Below are positions 25,607-34,899 of a stretch of 64,000 bases of DNA, piece by piece. Every line of letters begins with the position of its first letter. The stretch's first letter is position 1. The position numbers were made by a program, and so were the translations under genes. The notes below the pieces were generated by a model. That model was not told the origin of the DNA. It worked only from the letters and a program-made list of their open reading frames with translations, and did no database searches. The stretch comes from Planctomycetota bacterium (GTDB lineage Bacteria > Planctomycetota > UBA1135 > UBA2386), in the NCBI GenBank assembly GCA_016716265.1, contig JADJWQ010000006.1, forward strand, positions 3,933,501-3,997,500, given 5' to 3'.

Positions 25607-26084
25607 ACGACGTGAGAAGTTCGACGATCTAGGGAAGAAGGGTATCGACCTGCGCGGGATTGCTGTTCCGGCAACGCGCGTCGCGCGCGAGGATCCGCGC
25701 CGCGCGTCGCGCGGGTCACCCGCGTGGTGCGACGTCGCGCGCGCCCCGGCTCCAAAAAAGCCGAGCGCCGAAAGAGCGCTTGTGCTGCAACGGTTTGGAT
25801 GCGCGCGGTGCCGGTCACCGCACGTCTCGCTTTGCGTCAAGACGCGATGAAGGGTATGACGCCCTCCCCTCGCGGCGCGGCATTCCGGGCGTGCCTGGCC
25901 GGCGCGTGCCGCGAGGGCTCTCGCGGCCCGCGGCGGACGCCGTGCCCGGTCTTCGTGCCCGGTCGGTGTGTCCGGACCTCGTGCCCGCTCTCCGTTCGCG
26001 GTCTCCATCCCGAGTGGCCCGCGCCGACCACCCCCCGATCGGTCGACGCGAGCTGCGCCAAACCCCCGGCCCCAGAGAACTCGC
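25607..26084. promoter_or_regulatory. Region upstream of dnaA
   Basis: 478 bases between the cysteine desulfurase and dnaA. No cluster of TTATNCACA-type DnaA boxes and no AT-rich unwinding tract is seen, so there is no visible origin here. A weak inverted repeat around AGCGC...GCGCT lies near 25763-25782. The dnaA promoter should be here. Confidence 0.35.
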
Positions 26085-27671
26085 GTGTCCTCCCACACCG
26101 AGCGGTCCTCGTTCGATCTTCCGGCAGTCCACAGACAGGTTCAGGAGCAGCTTCGCAGCCGGGTGCGTGCCGATCATTTCGAGTCGTGGTGTCAGAACAT
26201 CGAGCTCGTCGCGGCGGACGGGTACGAGTTCTCGTTCCGCGCGCCGAGCGTGTTCGCGCGCGACCGCATCCGGCGGAACTTCCTGGGCCCGCTCCGCGCG
26301 AGCCTCGTCGCGGTGCTCGGCATCGATGCCGAGGACGTCGTGATCCGGGTCGACGCCGCGCCGGACCGCGTGCCTGGGGCGGCCGAGCTCGCCGACGCGG
26401 TGCTGCCCGCGCGGCGCAACGGCGCGCTGCCCGCGGCCGACGCCGATCCGGGTGCGGATCCGGACGGTTCGTTCGAGCGTGCGATCGACGCTGCGGAGCC
26501 GGCCCACGAGCCGGCGGTGCGGGTGGATGCGGTCGGCCTGCAGCCCGGCAGCGCGGGCCCGTCTGCGGTGCTGCGCGCTCCACTCGGCGGCGCGGTCGAT
26601 CCCGACGTCGAGGCGGAGCCGGGCCGACAGGTCGCGCGCACGGGCGAAGGCACGAGCGCACTGAATCGCAACTACACGTTCGAGACCTTCGTCGTCGGTC
26701 CGTGCAACCGGTTGTCGCACGCGGCGGCGCTCGCGGTCGGCGACAACCCGGGTCGCGCCTACAACCCGCTGTTCATCCACGGCAACGTCGGGCTCGGCAA
26801 GACCCACCTGCTGCAGGCGATCTGCCACGCGGTGCGCCGGCGCCGCGAGTCCGCGCGCGTGCTCTACATGAGCTGCGAGGACTTCACGAACCGGTTCATC
26901 CACAGCATCCAGAACGGCGCGCTCGACGCGTTCCGCGAGTTCCACCGCAGCGTGGACGTGCTGGTGATCGACGACGTGCAGTTCCTCGCGAACAAGGACA
27001 AGACGCAGGAGGAGTTCTTCCACACCTTCAATGCGCTCTACAACACGAACCGCCAGATCGTGATCTCGTCGGACCGCTCGCCGACCGAGATCCCGACCAT
27101 CGAGGAACGGCTCGTGTCGCGCTTCAAGTGGGGCCTCGTCGCCGAGATGGAGCTGCCCTGCTTCGAGACGCGCGTCGCCATCGTCAAGCGCAAGGCACGG
27201 CTGCGCAACACCGAGATGCCGGACGACGTGGCGTGGTTCATCGCGGAGCGCATCGACACCAACATCCGCGAGCTCGAGGGTGCCGTCATCAAGGTGATCG
27301 GCGTCGCGTCGATCACCGAGCGCGAGCTGACCCGCGAGCTGGCCGAGGAGGCGCTCAAGGGCGTCGTCGTGTCGCGCTCCCGCAAGCTCTCCCTGAGCGA
27401 CATCATGGGCGCCGTGACCGCGCACTTCTCGGTGTCGGCGCGCGAGCTGACCGGCAAGGGCCGCACCCAGGCGGTCAGCCTGCCCCGTCAGATCTGCATG
27501 TATCTGTGCCGCAAGAACACCGAGCACTCGCTCGAGGAGATCGGCCGGTTCTTCGGCAACCGCGATCACACCACGGTGATCTACGCGGTCAGCAGGATCC
27601 AGAAGCGCGTCAAGGAGGACCGGATGTTCCAGGAGCTGGTCACCGCGCTGACGACCCGGCTCAGAAGCTGA
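26085..27671 (+). CDS. dnaA: Chromosomal replication initiator DnaA
   Basis: 528 residues from GTG 26085. Domain I starts DLPAVHRQVQEQLRSRVR and contains HFESWCQNIEL. A long, poorly conserved linker (about residues 90-190) is Asp/Ala/Pro-rich. Domain III has Walker A HGNVGLGKTHLLQAICH, Walker B VLVIDDVQFLANKDKTQEEF and the sensor region. Domain IV carries the DNA-binding signature VIYAV preceded by GRFFGNRDHTT. It initiates replication by binding the origin. Upstream in-frame starts exist (to 25968) but add only a low-complexity tail. Its 3' end overlaps the convergent gene by 11 bases. dnaN, recF and gyrB do not follow. Confidence 0.97.
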   Translation: MSSHTERSSFDLPAVHRQVQEQLRSRVRADHFESWCQNIELVAADGYEFSFRAPSVFARDRIRRNFLGPLRASLVAVLGIDAEDVVIRVDAAPDRVPGAAELADAVLPARRNGALPAADADPGADPDGSFERAIDAAEPAHEPAVRVDAVGLQPGSAGPSAVLRAPLGGAVDPDVEAEPGRQVARTGEGTSALNRNYTFETFVVGPCNRLSHAAALAVGDNPGRAYNPLFIHGNVGLGKTHLLQAICHAVRRRRESARVLYMSCEDFTNRFIHSIQNGALDAFREFHRSVDVLVIDDVQFLANKDKTQEEFFHTFNALYNTNRQIVISSDRSPTEIPTIEERLVSRFKWGLVAEMELPCFETRVAIVKRKARLRNTEMPDDVAWFIAERIDTNIRELEGAVIKVIGVASITERELTRELAEEALKGVVVSRSRKLSLSDIMGAVTAHFSVSARELTGKGRTQAVSLPRQICMYLCRKNTEHSLEEIGRFFGNRDHTTVIYAVSRIQKRVKEDRMFQELVTALTTRLRS

Positions 27672-28434
27672 CGCCGCCGCCGAGGAACCAGCCCTGGATC
27701 ACGAGGTCGGCGACGAAATCCTGGTCGTCGACGGTGCCGTCGGCGTCGAGGCTGATCCAGCGGTAGCCCGCGAACACCTCGACGTGCTCGACCGGCTCGT
27801 AGTAGACCAGCGCCTCGATGTCGATGAAGGTGCCGGAGAAGTCGCCGTAGCCGACGTCCATCCCGCCGATGTCGACGATCGCGCCGACCGGCCCGACCTC
27901 GACCTCGCCCTGCAGGAACAGCATCGGGATCGGGAACAGCTCGTCGACGTCCTCGGTCGTCTGCGTCAGGCGCTCGGTGACGCTCGCCTTCATGTCGAAC
28001 AGGTCGACGCCGATGCCGGGCGAGATGCGCACCGGGCCGAGGTCGAGGATGTCGAACGTCGCGGCCGTCTTCAGTGCGACGAAGTCGAGGTCGCTGTCGA
28101 CGTCCGCATTGATCGGGATGTTGCCGAACGACGACGTCAGCGTGCCGCTGCCGCTCTCGCTGTACTGGAACGCCGACGCCGTGACGCGCACCGGCCCGGC
28201 ATCGAGCTCCGCGCGCACCAGGACGGACGGCGCCGGCTCGTCGAGCCCCAGCCCGCTCTCGACGTCGATCGCGAGTGGCGAGGTGAGCGGCAGCCCGCTG
28301 GACGGAGCGAGCGCGAGCTCGCCCGAGACCTGCGATTGCATGTAGCCGAGATGGACGCGCGCCCCGGGGGCCGAGCAGCCGCAGGCGACGGCGCCGAGGG
28401 CGAGCAGCGAGAGCAGCGTCGCGCGATGGACCAT
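27661..28434 (-). CDS. Probable outer-membrane beta-barrel lipoprotein
   Basis: 257 residues. The N-terminus is a lipoprotein-type signal (RATLLSLLALGAVACGCSAPG, lipid Cys in ACGC). The mature part consists of alternating amphipathic strands ending in aromatic/Phe termini, for example EVFAGYRWISLDA, and finishes with LVIQGWFLGGGVSF, a typical barrel C-terminal strand ending in Phe. No enzyme motif is visible. It converges with dnaA, overlapping it by 11 bases. Function unknown; small outer-membrane barrels of this type are common in Gram-negative bacteria. Confidence 0.75.
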   Translation of the reverse strand: MVHRATLLSLLALGAVACGCSAPGARVHLGYMQSQVSGELALAPSSGLPLTSPLAIDVESGLGLDEPAPSVLVRAELDAGPVRVTASAFQYSESGSGTLTSSFGNIPINADVDSDLDFVALKTAATFDILDLGPVRISPGIGVDLFDMKASVTERLTQTTEDVDELFPIPMLFLQGEVEVGPVGAIVDIGGMDVGYGDFSGTFIDIEALVYYEPVEHVEVFAGYRWISLDADGTVDDQDFVADLVIQGWFLGGGVSF

Positions 28435-28507
28435 GCCGGTCCCATCGGCCGTAGCGCGCCCGTGGATGGAGCCGATTCCGGGCCGGTCGCGCGGCGTGCG
28501 GCCGCCG

Positions 28508-29587
28508 TCAGCCGCCGTCCTTCGGCAGCGCAGCGTCGACCGCGGCGCGGACCTTGGCGGCGATCTCGTCGCTCGCGCCGTTCTCGCGCAGCACCAGGGT
28601 GCCGTCGCCGTCGAACACGAGCAGCAGCGGCACGCCGGTGAACAGGTGGATCTTCTTCTGGAAGGCCAGCCCGGCCGGGAACAGCCGGTAGCGCAGGCCG
28701 TGTTCCTCGCGGAACTTCGCGATCGCCGCGACCTTCCGCTGGCGGTCGCGCGCGAGCTCGAGGCTCGCCGCGATCACGTGCACGCCGCGCTCGGAGTAGT
28801 CGCGGTGCAGCGCCTGCAGCAGCTCGCTGGTGTGGACCGCCTCCGGGTCCCACGTCGAGGTGAGCGCGAGGACGACCGGCGCGCCGCGCAGATCCGCGAA
28901 GCGCAGCGTCTGCCCGTCGACGTCGTCCTCCTCGAACGCGAACCCGACGTCGCCGTCGCCAGGCTTGAAGATCACGCCGGCGGGCAGCGGCTCGGGGGTG
29001 TCGTCCGGCTCGTCGAACGCGTCGGGCGGCGCTGGCCGCCGCTCGTCCCCGCCGGCCGCCGGATCGCCCTCGGGCGCCGGCGCGTCGAGGCCGAGCTCGA
29101 CGCGGATCCAGCGCTCGAGCTCGCGCTCGAACTCCGGGCCAAAGCCGACGTCGAGCTTCCGGAACTGCAGGCCACGCCCGAAGAACAGCAGCGTCGGGTA
29201 GCCGCGGAAGCCGGGCACCTGCGCCTTCTCGGCCGGCGTGCCGAGCGCGAGCGGGTAGGTGAGCCCGCGAGCCGCCGCGAACTCGCGCAGCTGCGCGGCA
29301 GCCTGCTCGGGGGGCGCGTTCTCGTACGCAAAGCCGACGATCTCGAGGCCGTGGTGCTTGTACTTCGCATACATCCGCTGCAGTGCAGGGACCGCGCTGA
29401 CGCAAGGGCCGCACCAGGTCCCCCAGAAGTCGACGAGCAGCACGCTGTGCTCGAACTGTGACTGCTGGATGCGCTGGCCGCCGAGCGTCGTCAGGTCGAA
29501 GTGGAAGGACTCGATCTGCTGGGCGGCGAGCGAGGCCGCGAGCAGCGGCAGCGCGAGCAGTGCGCGGTGCGTTCGGTGGCAGGGCAT
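28508..29587 (-). CDS. Secreted protein with two thioredoxin-like domains, one with WCGPC
   Basis: 359 residues. ATG 29587 is preceded by GAGGAG and starts a signal peptide (LLALPLLAASLAAQQ). Domain 1 (residues ~25-155) is a TlpA/ResA-like thioredoxin fold with active site VDFWGTWCGPCVSAVPAL and cis-Pro region FRGYPTLLFFG. An acidic Pro-rich linker follows (about 170-205). Domain 2 (about 210-355) has the same fold order (LVLALTSTWDPEAVHTSELL, then FTGVPLLLVFDGDG), but the redox CxxC is replaced by WDPE. It should act in the periplasm as a thiol-disulfide oxidoreductase; the second domain may be a binding module. Confidence 0.88.
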   Translation of the reverse strand: MPCHRTHRALLALPLLAASLAAQQIESFHFDLTTLGGQRIQQSQFEHSVLLVDFWGTWCGPCVSAVPALQRMYAKYKHHGLEIVGFAYENAPPEQAAAQLREFAAARGLTYPLALGTPAEKAQVPGFRGYPTLLFFGRGLQFRKLDVGFGPEFERELERWIRVELGLDAPAPEGDPAAGGDERRPAPPDAFDEPDDTPEPLPAGVIFKPGDGDVGFAFEEDDVDGQTLRFADLRGAPVVLALTSTWDPEAVHTSELLQALHRDYSERGVHVIAASLELARDRQRKVAAIAKFREEHGLRYRLFPAGLAFQKKIHLFTGVPLLLVFDGDGTLVLRENGASDEIAAKVRAAVDAALPKDGG

Positions 29588-29795
29588 GGCGGGTTCTCCT
29601 CGGGGCCGGGGGCGACGGCCGGCTGCACATGATGACCGACTGGCGCCGCGCCGGCGATCCGCCCCGCTCCTCTGGGTCCGCGGCGGGGAGATCCGCCAGC
29701 GTGGGGCGACCGCCTGCCGCGCTGCCGTTCGCGCCGGCCGTCCAGCTTCTGCTTCACCTCGGTGCGCGCCGCGACCGATCAGGTTCAGGGAGCCC

Positions 29796-31190
29796 ATGAG
29801 CGTAGGACTGCAGAGCCGAACCGGGGAAGCTGCGATCGCGACCGGGCGCGAGCGGGTGCGCATTCTGGTGTGCACAGGCTCGGCCGGAGCGGAGAGCGAC
29901 CTCGTCACGCTGTTCGCGCAACACGGCGCCACCGTGCAGGTGGCGACCGACCGCGACAGCTACGTCGCCGCCGCTTCGCGCGAGGAGTTCGACGCAGTGC
30001 TCGTCGATCTCCCCGGCCAGCCGTCCGCGTCGAGTGCGTGGCGCGACGAGGTGCTCGACGAGCGCGTGCGGACCGGCACGATCGTGATCGCCGCGCCGGC
30101 GGAGCGCGAGGCGGACGCGGTCGACGCGCTGGGCCGTGGCGCGCGTGCGTACCTGACGAAGCCCTGCACCGCCCGCCAGGCGGTCGCCGCCCTGCTGGTC
30201 GTCGCCGACAACCACCGCCTCGCGCGGCGGCTGCGGGCGCTCGAGTCGCGGCTGGCGGAGAGCGGTGGCAACGGGGGGCCTGGCGAGGCGCCCGCCGAGC
30301 TGATCGGCTGCAGCCCCGCGGTGCGGCGGCTCGGCGGTGTGATCAGCCGTGCCGGACTGAACGACGCGACCGTGCTGATCGAGGGCAAGCCCGGCGTCGG
30401 CAAGTCGCTGATCGCCGAGCTCGTGCATCGCAACGGGCGTCGCTCGTGCGGGACCCTGCGCGCGGTCGACTGCGACGGGCTCACCGAAGCCGGTCTCGAC
30501 GACGCGATCCAGAGCGCGGCCGGCGGCACGCTCGTGCTCGAGGACGTCGATCGCCTGTCGTCGCGCTGCCAGTCGCGGCTCGTGCGCTACCTGAAGGACG
30601 CCGGCGCCGGGCGCGACGTGCGCATCGTCGCGACGACCGCCGCCCGCCTCGCCGAGCTGACCGCGAAGGGCACCTTCCGCGAGGACCTCTACTACCGGCT
30701 GAACGTGTTCCCCGTCGTCGTGCCCGGCCTCGCCGAGCGCCGCGAGGACATCCCGCTGCTCGCCCGCCACTTCCTGGCCCGCTCCGCGGAGCGCGAAGGC
30801 CTGCCCGATCGCGGCTTCACTCCCGGCGCGATGATCCTGCTCGAGGCGCACCCGTGGCCCGGCAACACCGCCCAGCTCAAGCAGGCGGTGCTGCGGGCGC
30901 ACCAGCTCGCCGACGGCGGCCCGATCGACCGCGTGCACCTGTTCGGTCCGTCGACCGGCGTGCAGCCGCCGCCGGACGTCCAGGGCCTGACCGACCAGAT
31001 CGGCGGTGAGGACGTCGATGCCGCGCTCGGCGAGGACGACATCCGGCCGTTCCAGGAAGAGGAGAAGCGGCTGCTGGCGCGCGCCCTGAAGGCGACCAAG
31101 GGCAACGTCCGCCGTGCGGCCCAGCTGCTCGGGATCGGCAGGGCGACGCTGTACCGCAAGATCCAGGTCTACCAGCTGCGGCTGAACTGA
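29796..31190 (+). CDS. NtrC-like AAA+ response regulator lacking GAFTGA
   Basis: 464 residues. Residues ~20-135 are receiver-like: Asp71 in VLVDLPG and Lys122 in YLTKPC are kept, but the usual N-terminal acidic pair is absent (ILVCTGSAG). Residues ~165-395 are the AAA+ domain of the sigma-54 activator type, with Walker A GKPGVGKS (197-204), Walker B TLVLEDVD (245-252) and YRLNVFPVVVPGLAERREDI. The stretch between them is about 25 residues short and contains no GAFTGA loop, so it is unlikely to activate sigma-54 polymerase. A Fis-type helix-turn-helix ends the protein (VRRAAQLLGIGRATLYRKI). It may regulate sigma-70 promoters or other targets (inference). Confidence 0.88.
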   Translation: MSVGLQSRTGEAAIATGRERVRILVCTGSAGAESDLVTLFAQHGATVQVATDRDSYVAAASREEFDAVLVDLPGQPSASSAWRDEVLDERVRTGTIVIAAPAEREADAVDALGRGARAYLTKPCTARQAVAALLVVADNHRLARRLRALESRLAESGGNGGPGEAPAELIGCSPAVRRLGGVISRAGLNDATVLIEGKPGVGKSLIAELVHRNGRRSCGTLRAVDCDGLTEAGLDDAIQSAAGGTLVLEDVDRLSSRCQSRLVRYLKDAGAGRDVRIVATTAARLAELTAKGTFREDLYYRLNVFPVVVPGLAERREDIPLLARHFLARSAEREGLPDRGFTPGAMILLEAHPWPGNTAQLKQAVLRAHQLADGGPIDRVHLFGPSTGVQPPPDVQGLTDQIGGEDVDAALGEDDIRPFQEEEKRLLARALKATKGNVRRAAQLLGIGRATLYRKIQVYQLRLN

Positions 31191-31193
31191 CCG

Positions 31194-31216
31194 GTCGCGG
31201 CCCCGGCCGGCGCGAC
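31194..31216. terminator. Possible hairpin between convergent genes
   Basis: A 6-bp perfect outer stem (GTCGCG at 31194-31199 with CGCGAC at 31211-31216) encloses a GC-rich inner part in the 73-base gap between two convergent genes. No T-run, so a terminator role is only plausible. Confidence 0.35.
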
Positions 31217-31263
31217 GACGCCATCGCGATACGGCCCCCCGCCCGCGCGCTCGGAGCGGCGCA

Positions 31264-32445
31264 TCAGGTGCCGCAGCGCGCGAGCAGCCGTAGCTGCAGC
31301 TCGAGCGCGGCCGGATCGGCGGCGTCCCAGGCGAGCACGCGCTCGACGTAGCCGAGCGCCTCGTCCCAGCGGCCCTCCCCGGCGAGCAGCTCGGCGTGCA
31401 GCCCGAAGGTCTCCGGCCAGTCGCGCCAGCGGCCCGCGAGCAGCGTGCGCAGCGCGTCGTCGCCGGCACCCAGCCGGGCCTGCACCTCGGCGAGCGCCAC
31501 CGCGGCCTGCCCGTAGTCGGGCTCGAGCGCCAGCGCGAGCCCCAGCTCGCTCGCCGCCTCGTCGAGCCGACCGAGATCGGCCAGCAGCGTGCCGAGCTGG
31601 AAGCGGTAGTCGGGGAACGTCGGTCGCTGCGCCACGGCGGCCTCCAGGTGTGGCAGCGCCTCGGCGAGTTCGCCGGCCTCGGTGTGGATCAGCGCGGTCT
31701 CGACCTGTGCCTCGTGGCAGTCGTCGCTGACGGTGGCGGCCGCGCGCAGCGAGCGCAGCGCGTCGTCGCGCCGGCCGTCGGCCGCCGCGAGTCGCCCGAG
31801 CTCGAGCAGCAGGCGCCAGTGGCCGGGGAACTGGCGCCACGCCGCGTCGAGCGCGGCGCGCGCCGAGGTCTCGTGGCCCGCGCGCAGCCGCTCGCGCGCC
31901 CGCGCGATGCGCACGGCGATCAGGCCCGGCGCGGCGAAGCCGTCGGGGAGCTCGGCGCGCAGCGGCTCGGGCGGCTCCGCGCCGAGTGCGCGGGTCGCCT
32001 GCCGGGTGCGCTCGAGCCAGCGCTCGGCCTCGTCGTCGTCGCCGGTGGCGGCGCGCGCGGCGGCGAGGTGGAGCGCGACGAACGGCAGCCGCGGAGCGAG
32101 GCCGGCCGCGCGCTCCAGCTGCTCGATGCCGGTCGCGACCCAGCCACCGCGCAGGCAGTACACGCCGAGCGCGAACGGCGCGAGCGGATCGTGCGCGGCG
32201 ATCGGGAACAGCCGGCGGAAGGCGGTGAAGCCCGCGCTGAAGTCGACGCACTCGCCGAGCGCGAACGCGAGCCCGATCGCGGCGTCGCGGTAGCTCGGAT
32301 TGATCTCGAGCGCGCGCTCGTAGGCCGCGCGCGCCTCCGCGGCGCGGCCGGCGCTCGCCAGCGCGTCGCCGAGCAGGCACAGCCCGTCGGCGTGGCGGGG
32401 TCGTTCGCGGGTTGCGCAGGTCAGCTCGTCCAGCCACTCATCCAT
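31264..32445 (-). CDS. Tetratricopeptide repeat protein
   Basis: 393 residues, no signal peptide. It is built from TPR units along its length, for example DALASAGRAAEARAAYERAL, LGTLLADLGRLDEAASELGL and LAGEGRWDEALGYVERVL. Such proteins are cytoplasmic scaffolds for protein contacts. The start ATG overlaps the stop of the BON-like gene upstream by 8 bases, so the two are co-translated. No enzymatic domain is present. Confidence 0.88.
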   Translation of the reverse strand: MDEWLDELTCATRERPRHADGLCLLGDALASAGRAAEARAAYERALEINPSYRDAAIGLAFALGECVDFSAGFTAFRRLFPIAAHDPLAPFALGVYCLRGGWVATGIEQLERAAGLAPRLPFVALHLAAARAATGDDDEAERWLERTRQATRALGAEPPEPLRAELPDGFAAPGLIAVRIARARERLRAGHETSARAALDAAWRQFPGHWRLLLELGRLAAADGRRDDALRSLRAAATVSDDCHEAQVETALIHTEAGELAEALPHLEAAVAQRPTFPDYRFQLGTLLADLGRLDEAASELGLALALEPDYGQAAVALAEVQARLGAGDDALRTLLAGRWRDWPETFGLHAELLAGEGRWDEALGYVERVLAWDAADPAALELQLRLLARCGT

Positions 32446-32800
32446 CAGCCGATTCCCCCGTCGCGGCGCCGGCGGTCCCGACGTCCTCGCCCCGCGCGCC
32501 GTCGTCGCCGAACAGGCTGACGCGGCGCTCCGCGGGCACGAGGCGGCCCTCGCCGTCGCGTACCCAGTTATCGAGATCGAACGCGACTCCCTTCACATCG
32601 CGGATCCGGAGGATCTCGGACCGGAGCACATCGAGGAGCGACGCCGAGGGATCAGGTGCCGACGGCACCGCCGCGCGGAGCTCTCCGCTCACGCGCACGA
32701 CGCCCCGGAACGCGCCGAAGCGGACCCGGTCGAGATCGATCCAATGGCGCGTCAGCACCCGTCGGATCGCCGCCTGGATCTCGTACTGCGAACCTGACAT
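32438..32800 (-). CDS. Small BON-domain-like protein
   Basis: 120 residues. ATG 32800 begins MSGSQYEIQAAIRRVLTRHW. The pattern of an amphipathic helix, then RVRFGAFRGVVRVSGELR, then LRSEILRIRDVKGVAFDLDN resembles one BON unit (alpha-beta-beta-alpha-beta), a fold that binds phospholipid or other ligands. No signal peptide is seen. The last 25 residues are Gly/Ala-rich. It is divergently arranged with the isopropylmalate dehydrogenase gene (172-base gap) and overlaps the TPR gene. Family assignment is by pattern only. Confidence 0.65.
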   Translation of the reverse strand: MSGSQYEIQAAIRRVLTRHWIDLDRVRFGAFRGVVRVSGELRAAVPSAPDPSASLLDVLRSEILRIRDVKGVAFDLDNWVRDGEGRLVPAERRVSLFGDDGARGEDVGTAGAATGESADG

Positions 32801-32972
32801 GGCGGGCGGCGCCGCTCGCGCGGCTTCGCTGGGGTATCGGCCAGCCGGCCGCCTCGACTCGAGCCGACCGCGGTGCGGCGACGGGCGACGGCCGGCGCCG
32901 ACCGCCGTGCGGATCGCGGGCTCGGGCTGGCGGCGGGCGCCCCGGCGGGGGACATTGCCCGGCCCTCCCACC

Positions 32973-34040
32973 ATGAGCGCAACCGTCCACAAGATCGCGG
33001 TCATCCCCGGCGACGGCATCGGCACCGAGGTCGTCGCCGAGGGCGTCAAGGTGCTCGAGGCGCTGCGCGACGCACGCGGCCGCCCGCTCGAGCTGCTGCA
33101 CTTCGATCTCGGTGCCGACCGCTACCTGCGCGACGGCACGACCTTCCCCGCTGCGGTGCGCGACACGATCCGCGACGAGTGCAGCGCCGTGCTGCTCGGC
33201 GCGATGGGTGACCCCCGCGTGCCCGGCATGGAGCACGCGCGCGACATCATCTTCGGGTTGCGGTTCGGCTTCGACCTGTACTGCAACATCCGCCCGGTCG
33301 CGTGCCTGCATGACTCGCTGATGCCGCTCAAGGGCCGCACCGCGAAGGACTGCGACATGGTCGTGTTCCGCGAGAACACCGAGGGCGTCTACGTGGGAAT
33401 GGGCGGGCAGTTCAAGCGCGGCACGCCCGACGAGGTCGCGATCAACGAGGACCTCAACACGCGCAAGGGCGTCGAGCGGATCATTCGCGCAGCGTTCGAC
33501 TACGCGCGCCGCCACGGCCGGCGCAAAGTGCACGTCGTCGACAAGTCCAATGCGATGCGCCACGCGCACGAGCTGTGGGGCCGCGTGTTCCGCGAGGTCG
33601 CGACGGACTACCCGGAGCTCGAGACCGGGCACCAGTACGTCGACGCGTTCTGCTTCAACCTGATCCGCGACCCCGCGCAGTTCGACGTGGTCGTCACCTG
33701 CAACCTGTTCGGCGACATCGTCACGGACCTCGGGGCCTCGCTGCAGGGCGGACTCGGTATGGCCGCGAGCGCGAACGTGCGCCCCGACGGCGTCGGCATG
33801 TTCGAGCCCGTCCACGGCAGCGCGCCCGACATCGCCGGTCAGGGCAAGGCCAATCCGCTCGCCACCGTGCTCACGGTCGGCATGCTGATGACCCACCTCG
33901 GCCACGCGGACGACGAGGCGCTCCTGATCGAGTGCGTGCGCACCGCGATCGACCGGCGCGTCTGCACCGCCGACGTCGGCGGTGATCGATCGACCCGAGA
34001 GGTCGGCGACTTCATCGTCGAGCTGGTGCGGCGCGGCTGA
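32973..34040 (+). CDS. Isopropylmalate/isocitrate dehydrogenase family enzyme
   Basis: 355 residues. It is a beta-decarboxylating dehydrogenase: VIPGDGIGTEVVAEGVKVLE at the N-terminus, the substrate segment VFRENTEGVYVGMGG, and the signature NLFGDIVTDLGASLQGGLGM followed by FEPVHGSAPDIAGQGKANP. Size and overall sequence fit 3-isopropylmalate dehydrogenase (leucine synthesis). The ENTEGVY form of the active-site loop, however, is shared with NAD-isocitrate, homoisocitrate and tartrate dehydrogenases. No leuA or leuCD is nearby. The sulfotransferase gene follows after 16 bases. Substrate specificity should be considered open. Confidence 0.85.
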   Translation: MSATVHKIAVIPGDGIGTEVVAEGVKVLEALRDARGRPLELLHFDLGADRYLRDGTTFPAAVRDTIRDECSAVLLGAMGDPRVPGMEHARDIIFGLRFGFDLYCNIRPVACLHDSLMPLKGRTAKDCDMVVFRENTEGVYVGMGGQFKRGTPDEVAINEDLNTRKGVERIIRAAFDYARRHGRRKVHVVDKSNAMRHAHELWGRVFREVATDYPELETGHQYVDAFCFNLIRDPAQFDVVVTCNLFGDIVTDLGASLQGGLGMAASANVRPDGVGMFEPVHGSAPDIAGQGKANPLATVLTVGMLMTHLGHADDEALLIECVRTAIDRRVCTADVGGDRSTREVGDFIVELVRRG

Positions 34041-34056
34041 GTCGCGAGGTCGCGCG

Positions 34057-34899
34057 ATGACCGAGGCGACGGGCACCACGGGCCAACGGGCGACGCCATT
34101 GTTCGTCTGCGGCTCCGGCCGCAGCGGCACGACGGCATTGCACCGGCTGCTCGCCACGCACGACGAGCTGGCATTGACGAACGAGGCCGGCGTCGCCGAC
34201 CTGCTGCGCGTGATGACCGAGCTCGCGGCGGTGCCTCACCTGCAGCCGTTCCGCATCGCGCGCGGCGAGGAGGTCGTGCTGCACGGCTACGTCGGTGCGC
34301 CCTACGTCGATACCGCCGCCCGGATCGTCCGGCAGCACGCGATCGCGGCATTCGAGCAGTTCTACCGCGAGACGTTCCCGGACCGCGCCTATCGCTACTT
34401 CGGCGACAAGCTCCCCGAGCCCGAGACCGCCATCGCGTTGCAGGCGGTCTACCCCGACCTGCGGCTGATCGTCCTGGCGCGCGATCCCCGCGACGTGCTG
34501 TGCTCGATGCGCAGCTTCGGTGCCCGCACCGAGGTCGCCCGCGAGAACCGCTTCCTCGGCGAGGCGACCGCCGCGAGCGTCGGCCCGTACTGGGCCAACG
34601 TCTACGACGGTCTGACCCGCTACGGCCGCCACGTCTTCACGCTGCGCTACGAGGACCTCGTCGGCGCCCCGGTAGAGCACGCCGAGCGCGTCCTCGCGTG
34701 GCTCGGCCTTCCGGTGGACCCCGCTCAGCGCGCGCGGATGGCGGACGCCTCCGGCTACACCGCGCACGGCACCGCCCGCTCCGCCGCGGCGAGCGTCGGC
34801 CGCTGGCGCCGCGAGCTGTCGGCAACGGAGGTCGCGGAGATCGAGGCGGTCGCCGGCGCCGTCATGCAGCGCTTCGGCTACGAGCTGGCAACGAGCTGA
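34057..34899 (+). CDS. Sulfotransferase family protein
   Basis: 280 residues. The PAPS-binding 5'-phosphosulfate loop is FVCGSGRSGTTALHRLLATH (residues ~14-33) and the 3'-phosphate motif is VLARDPRDVLCSMRSFG (about 140-156). It would transfer sulfate from PAPS to a hydroxyl or amine of a glycan, lipid or small molecule. It starts 16 bases after the dehydrogenase gene and is likely co-transcribed. No signal peptide. The acceptor is unknown. Confidence 0.88.
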   Translation: MTEATGTTGQRATPLFVCGSGRSGTTALHRLLATHDELALTNEAGVADLLRVMTELAAVPHLQPFRIARGEEVVLHGYVGAPYVDTAARIVRQHAIAAFEQFYRETFPDRAYRYFGDKLPEPETAIALQAVYPDLRLIVLARDPRDVLCSMRSFGARTEVARENRFLGEATAASVGPYWANVYDGLTRYGRHVFTLRYEDLVGAPVEHAERVLAWLGLPVDPAQRARMADASGYTAHGTARSAAASVGRWRRELSATEVAEIEAVAGAVMQRFGYELATS

